Assembly: GCF_001577835.2 (NCBI RefSeq)
Contig: NC_029532.1
Span: forward strand, 6,714,606 to 6,778,605
DNA: 64,000 nt
Reading direction: 5' to 3'
Source: Coturnix japonica
Taxonomy: Eukaryota > Chordata > Aves > Galliformes > Phasianidae
The first letter of the stretch is position 1, and every line of letters starts with the position of its first letter. Shown in pieces: positions 60,126-64,000 of this stretch. The position numbers were made by a program, and so were the translations under genes. The notes beneath the pieces are model-generated. The model did not search any database and was not told the DNA's origin. It saw only the letters and a list, made by a program, of their open reading frames with translations.

Positions 60126-62513
60126 CAAAGCTCCTGGATGGGAGCGCTCCGGCAGCCGTGACAACGGCAAATGCAGCACGTGCAGCACAGCACCCAAAAC
60201 CCTGCGTGGGATTTCCTGAGAGATCCAAATAATCAAAAGGAATGGTCCAAATAGTCTTGGGTTGCCGTTGTAGGGGTCAGAGACCATGCAGCACCACGCT
60301 GTGCTGTGCAGTGCCATATTGTGCCGTGCCATGCCGTGCTGAGCCGTGCTGTGCCTCCTCCCAGCTCCCCGTGTTCAGGCCATGTTAGCAGAGCCCATAG
60401 GCAGCCAAAACCTGACAGCTCCTTCCTGCTGCCTGCAGCCCCATCCTGCACAGAGAACCTGACACATCTTCCAGGCGCCCCACGGCGGAGCCCTGCGGTG
60501 AGTCACCGTGTGCAGCCGTGAGTCACCACGGGATTAAAATAACTCCTGAACCAGAACTTTGCTTGTGGGCAAACACTGCTGCACTTTGCAGCTCTGCTCT
60601 GGCTCACAGGCAGCCGGTCTGGGCATGAGGTTGTGGTGCTGGGACAGCAGTGCTCTCCGTGCTCCTCCTCAACCATTGTGGTTGTGAGTGCAGCCCCCGG
60701 ATCGTTGGCCATGGAGGTGTGGGTGATGTGAGAGGTCAGCCGGGCACTGGGTGATGCCCAAACACTGCTAATGAGTGGGGACAATGTCACTGATGGGAGC
60801 ACCCCACAGTGGCAGTGCCCTCTGGGCTTGTTTGAACAGCGCTGACCACGGGGTTCCTTCACTGTCATTGCATTTCTGATGCAGCCCCTGCAAAGTGGTT
60901 TGCACAAAACCTCTGTAGCACATTGTCCCACAGCCCCACGCTGCCCCCAAGGCCTCTCCCCACAGCCTGTGCCCATGGAGCAGGGAGCTGAGGGCTCCCA
61001 CGCTGTCCTTCCAATGGAGCTCTGGCAGGAGCTTTTCCCCACACTTTATTTCCTTTGCAAACAGGATCGGGAGGAGGGGTTGTGAGTTGGCTCATCATCA
61101 GAGGCAAGGAATAGTGAATGGAAACCCAAACACGGAGCTGACCCGGAGCATTGCCGGGCCTTGAGGTACAACGTGCAGTGAGGATGCACACTGCAGCACA
61201 CACAGATAACAAGGCTCCATAACTCCAACCACCCCAGTGCCACCTCCACCCACAGCTTCAGCTGGGTGAATACAGCCCATTGGTGTGAATGGGAGCAGCC
61301 ACAACAAGTGGCATTTGGCCACTGATGTACCTCATCATGACCAGTGCTTCCCACAGCCCCGCAGGGCTCAGGGTCCATCCCCCAGCGCCATCTCCATCAG
61401 CCAGCACAGGCAAACTGGGCTCCCAGCAGCCGTGAATGGGGATACTGAGGTGTGGCTGTGATGAGGGGTGGTTCCATCTGACATCCAGCTGCTCGGTGCC
61501 AGCTGTGCCTTTAAGAGGAAGAGCATCCAGGTGCTGGGCTTTGTGTCTTTTATTTGTTGAGGATGAACTCAATCCGTGTCCTTTTTATTTTTAAGCTCAG
61601 CTTTGCGTGCTCCCATGCAATTGCATAAGAGGCGAGGAGCTTTTAAGTGTTCCTGCAGCTGGGCAAGGTTTATATTAATGGAGCCGTTACATAACTTTGA
61701 CACAGATATGTTATGTACACGTCTGCAGTTCCTGAGCTCAGCTCAGCAAAGACACCCCAGCAGAAAAAACTAAGAAAAAAAGGGAATAAAAATGGAAAAC
61801 AAGAGTGATGTGAGGCCATTTGGGGCCCTTCCCTCCCACAGGGCATCACAGCTCCAGGCTGCAGCCGAGTAGCAGCAGCCATAAGCTCTGCTGTGCTCTT
61901 TGAGGGCCCTGTGTTGCCTCCACACACAATGAGCTCTGATTGGACTCCTCCATTAATTACACACGCAGATACAGGAGCGCTCTGCACCAACACGTGTCTG
62001 CAGCTCTCCCACACACTTTCTCTTTCCCCGACCCTCTCACACCCAAGGACAGCCCTTCCCTTTCCGCTACCAGACAGCAGCTCCATGCAGATGTGTTTAG
62101 CAAACAAACCTGAAGCAGAGCAAGGAGGCAACCCCCCCCCCCACCCCAAAGCAGCAACCACTGCTGTCAGAGCTCAGCCCACCACTGCCACGCAGCAACA
62201 AGTGGGGTTTGCAACATGGCTCAGCAATTCCCACTGCAAACTGCTGTACCAGGTTCTCAGCTCTCTCTTTTGCAGTTAAAATGATACACGAACCCTTTTT
62301 AAGTTGGTGAGCTTTATTTGGGGAATAGCCGAGACGGTAAGAAAATCTGAATGATGATAATAAATACAGAGCCTGTCAGAATGACACAGCCATGGAAAGG
62401 AACGTATTTATAGGCACATTAGTGCAGTGTGGGCGGGAGGTCTGGCACAGTGCTGGAAAAATAACTTTCTGTCCCTGAAAAATGTCTTTAACATGAAAGA
62501 GAGAAAAATGACA

Positions 62514-62542
62514 GTGAGTGTGTGTGTGTGTGTGTGTGTGTG
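62514..62542. repeat. GT dinucleotide microsatellite
   Basis: About 13 consecutive GT units (plus strand), in the intergenic region right of PHF19. Confidence 0.95.
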
Positions 62543-62666
62543 ATGGCAAAGAAGAAACAGCTCCTCCCCAGACAACACATGAGAGATATTTGCTTATGAA
62601 GTGAGGGTGTTTTGTTTTTTCTCTCTGAAATGTGATACTTCATCACAACTCGTTATGTAAAATGAG

Positions 62667-62831
62667 GATGCTCTGTCCCTGGAGGTGATCAAGGCCAGGT
62701 TGGATGGGGCCCTGGGCAGCTCATTCTGCTGTTAGATATAGAGGTCAGCAGCCCTGGATGTGGGATGGGGGGATGGAGGTTGATGATCCTTGAGATCCCA
62801 TCCAACCCAAGCTTTGATTCCATGATTCTAA
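62667..62831 (+). mobile_element. CR1 LINE 3' fragment
   Basis: The plus strand shows CTGTCCCTGGAGGTGATCAA, GGCCAGGTTGGATGGGGCCC, GATGATCCTTGAGATCCCAT, CCAACCCAAGC and a TTCCATGATTCTAA end, a classic avian CR1 3' end. It is 5'-truncated to about 165 bases and less decayed than the copy in PSMD5 intron 2. Confidence 0.92.
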
Positions 62832-64000
62832 GGGCACAGTTGAGATAGAAGGGAGAGCTTTGGAAATGTGCCCCTAGGGCTGGGGGGAACTGCAGCACAG
62901 GGCATGCAGCAGCTCTGCAAGGCAGCCACTGTCCCCCATGGTTGTTCCATGCACAGTTTCTCCTGCCAGCTTTGTTTTCTTGGGCCATATTGCAGAGAAA
63001 AAAAAAGGAATATAGTTACATAAAAGCTTTTCAATCATAAATAAACACCTGCCTCTGTCTGCAAGATCAGGCCTTGGGTCTGCATCCTACACTTGCACCC
63101 ATCCTGCAGAGGGCCTTGCAGGCCAGGAGCAGCAGCTGCACTGCAGGCATTGACCTGCTGGGAGTCCAGCAACTGCTGCAATCAAACCCAGCCCAGCTGC
63201 AATGACCCATCAACTGGTTCTGAAGCAGCAAATGGAGAGCACTGGGTTTAGTGCTTTTCAAGGGGATAAAATCCAGCATTTGAAGAGAGAGCACCTCTGT
63301 AAGGAGCACATAAATATAGGCCTGAAATAAATAGCAAGACATAAATCATCCAGGATAAGGATTTCAAGCTGCCAGTGCTACCCGCAGCTCACAGCTTTCA
63401 GGGTGCTCAAACAGCACAGACACCCACCCAGGGCCTACAGGAGGGATCTGCCCCATCCTTGCTGGGGAGCAGCACAAGTCCCACAGTGCAGGCAGCAAAA
63501 CAGGTACATCAGACCTGGGAATGGTGGGAGAGGGAGCAGCGCTCCTTGCTGCTCCTGAGGGTGTGCAGAGCCCTGCAGCCCTGCAGCACACCACACTCAG
63601 CCCCAGAACAGCTCACCTGGGCAATGTGGGGAAGGAGCTCACCTTGTCCCACCAGTGCACATGGAGGGGAGCAGCTGTGAGCTGCATTTAAAGCAGAGCT
63701 TGGGTTGCTCAGTGACATAATCACAGCCCCTGTGTGCAATAGCATGCTCTATGTATCTGCATACCCAGCAGCAACCACAGCAAGCAGGCAGACCCAGCTG
63801 ATACCGCTCAGTGCAGGGGGACACAGGCCCAGCTCTCCAGACCAATGTCTCAAGCTGATGTTTCTTTTCTTGCAAGCAAACGGATTGCAGAGGGTGATTT
63901 ACCAGACCCTCATGTTACAGAAGTTACTAATTTGTATCTATGATGCATTTAAGGAAAAGCGTATCTTCTTTCACATAGGCGTGCTTTGGTGACTGCAGTT

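Larger units (their letters stand above)
60126..64000. other. Intergenic region right of PHF19
   Basis: No coding exon was recognised on either strand. In mammals TRAF1 follows PHF19 on the same strand. I looked for the TRAF-domain C-terminus on the minus strand and did not see it. Minus-strand AATAAA hexamers (TTTATT on plus) occur near 61047, 61551, 61586 and 62310, so a 3' UTR of a gene further right could reach in. It holds a GT microsatellite and a CR1 tail. Confidence 0.5.

Noticed and set aside
60126-64000. TRAF1 3' exons expected right of PHF19
   Set aside because: No TRAF-domain sequence was recognised on the minus strand; the gene probably lies beyond the window.
1-64000. Endogenous retroviruses, LTRs or other virus-like elements
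   Set aside because: No paired long terminal repeats or retroviral-type protein signatures were noticed in any frame; fragments too short to see by eye cannot be excluded.

Overview
This looks like a bird genome window, probably galliform. It has vertebrate split genes with GT-AG introns, CpG-island promoters, compact introns on the right, and CR1 LINE 3' ends with the avian 'AGAATCATAGAATGGCT' style tail. The genes are homologues of human 9q33-q34 genes, a region that corresponds to a GC-rich avian microchromosome (chicken chromosome 17). There is one assembly gap (Ns at 45669-46120).

Layout. From 1 to about 32.9 kb lies the 5' end of KCNT1 (Slack, the sodium-activated potassium channel) on the minus strand. 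Only its alternative N-termini are inside: the Slack-B first exon (32237-32382), its second exon (22019-22198) and the Slack-A first exon (5376-5524). The channel body lies beyond the left edge. The rest of these 32 kb is intron without a supported gene. At 35952-37627 is B3GALT9 (plus), a GT31 glycosyltransferase whose first coding exon appears to be just ATG CAG. PSMD5 (minus, 39831-45295, ten exons) follows tail-to-tail. Beyond a CR1 fragment and a 14-bp minisatellite holding the gap is a CUTA-like gene (plus, 46489-52251, six exons), then PHF19 (minus, 54655-58507, fourteen coding exons plus a 5' UTR exon). The last 4.5 kb looks intergenic, with simple repeats and a CR1 tail.

The genes are unrelated cell functions kept together by ancestry: neuronal excitability (KCNT1), Golgi glycosylation (B3GALT9), proteasome base assembly (PSMD5), a CutA1-fold trimer (CUTA-like) and PRC2 targeting to H3K36me3 chromatin (PHF19). 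PSMD5, CUTA-like and PHF19 keep the order known in mammals. KCNT1 next to B3GALT9 does not match the human order, where the two lie many megabases apart.

No endogenous retrovirus, CRISPR array, tRNA or rRNA gene was seen. The most unusual structures are a seven-unit, 20-21 bp minisatellite in PHF19 that repeats the gene's own 5' splice site, an intact CUTA-like gene at the site of a human pseudogene, the two-codon start exon of B3GALT9, and the minisatellite between the PSMD5 and CUTA-like promoters.
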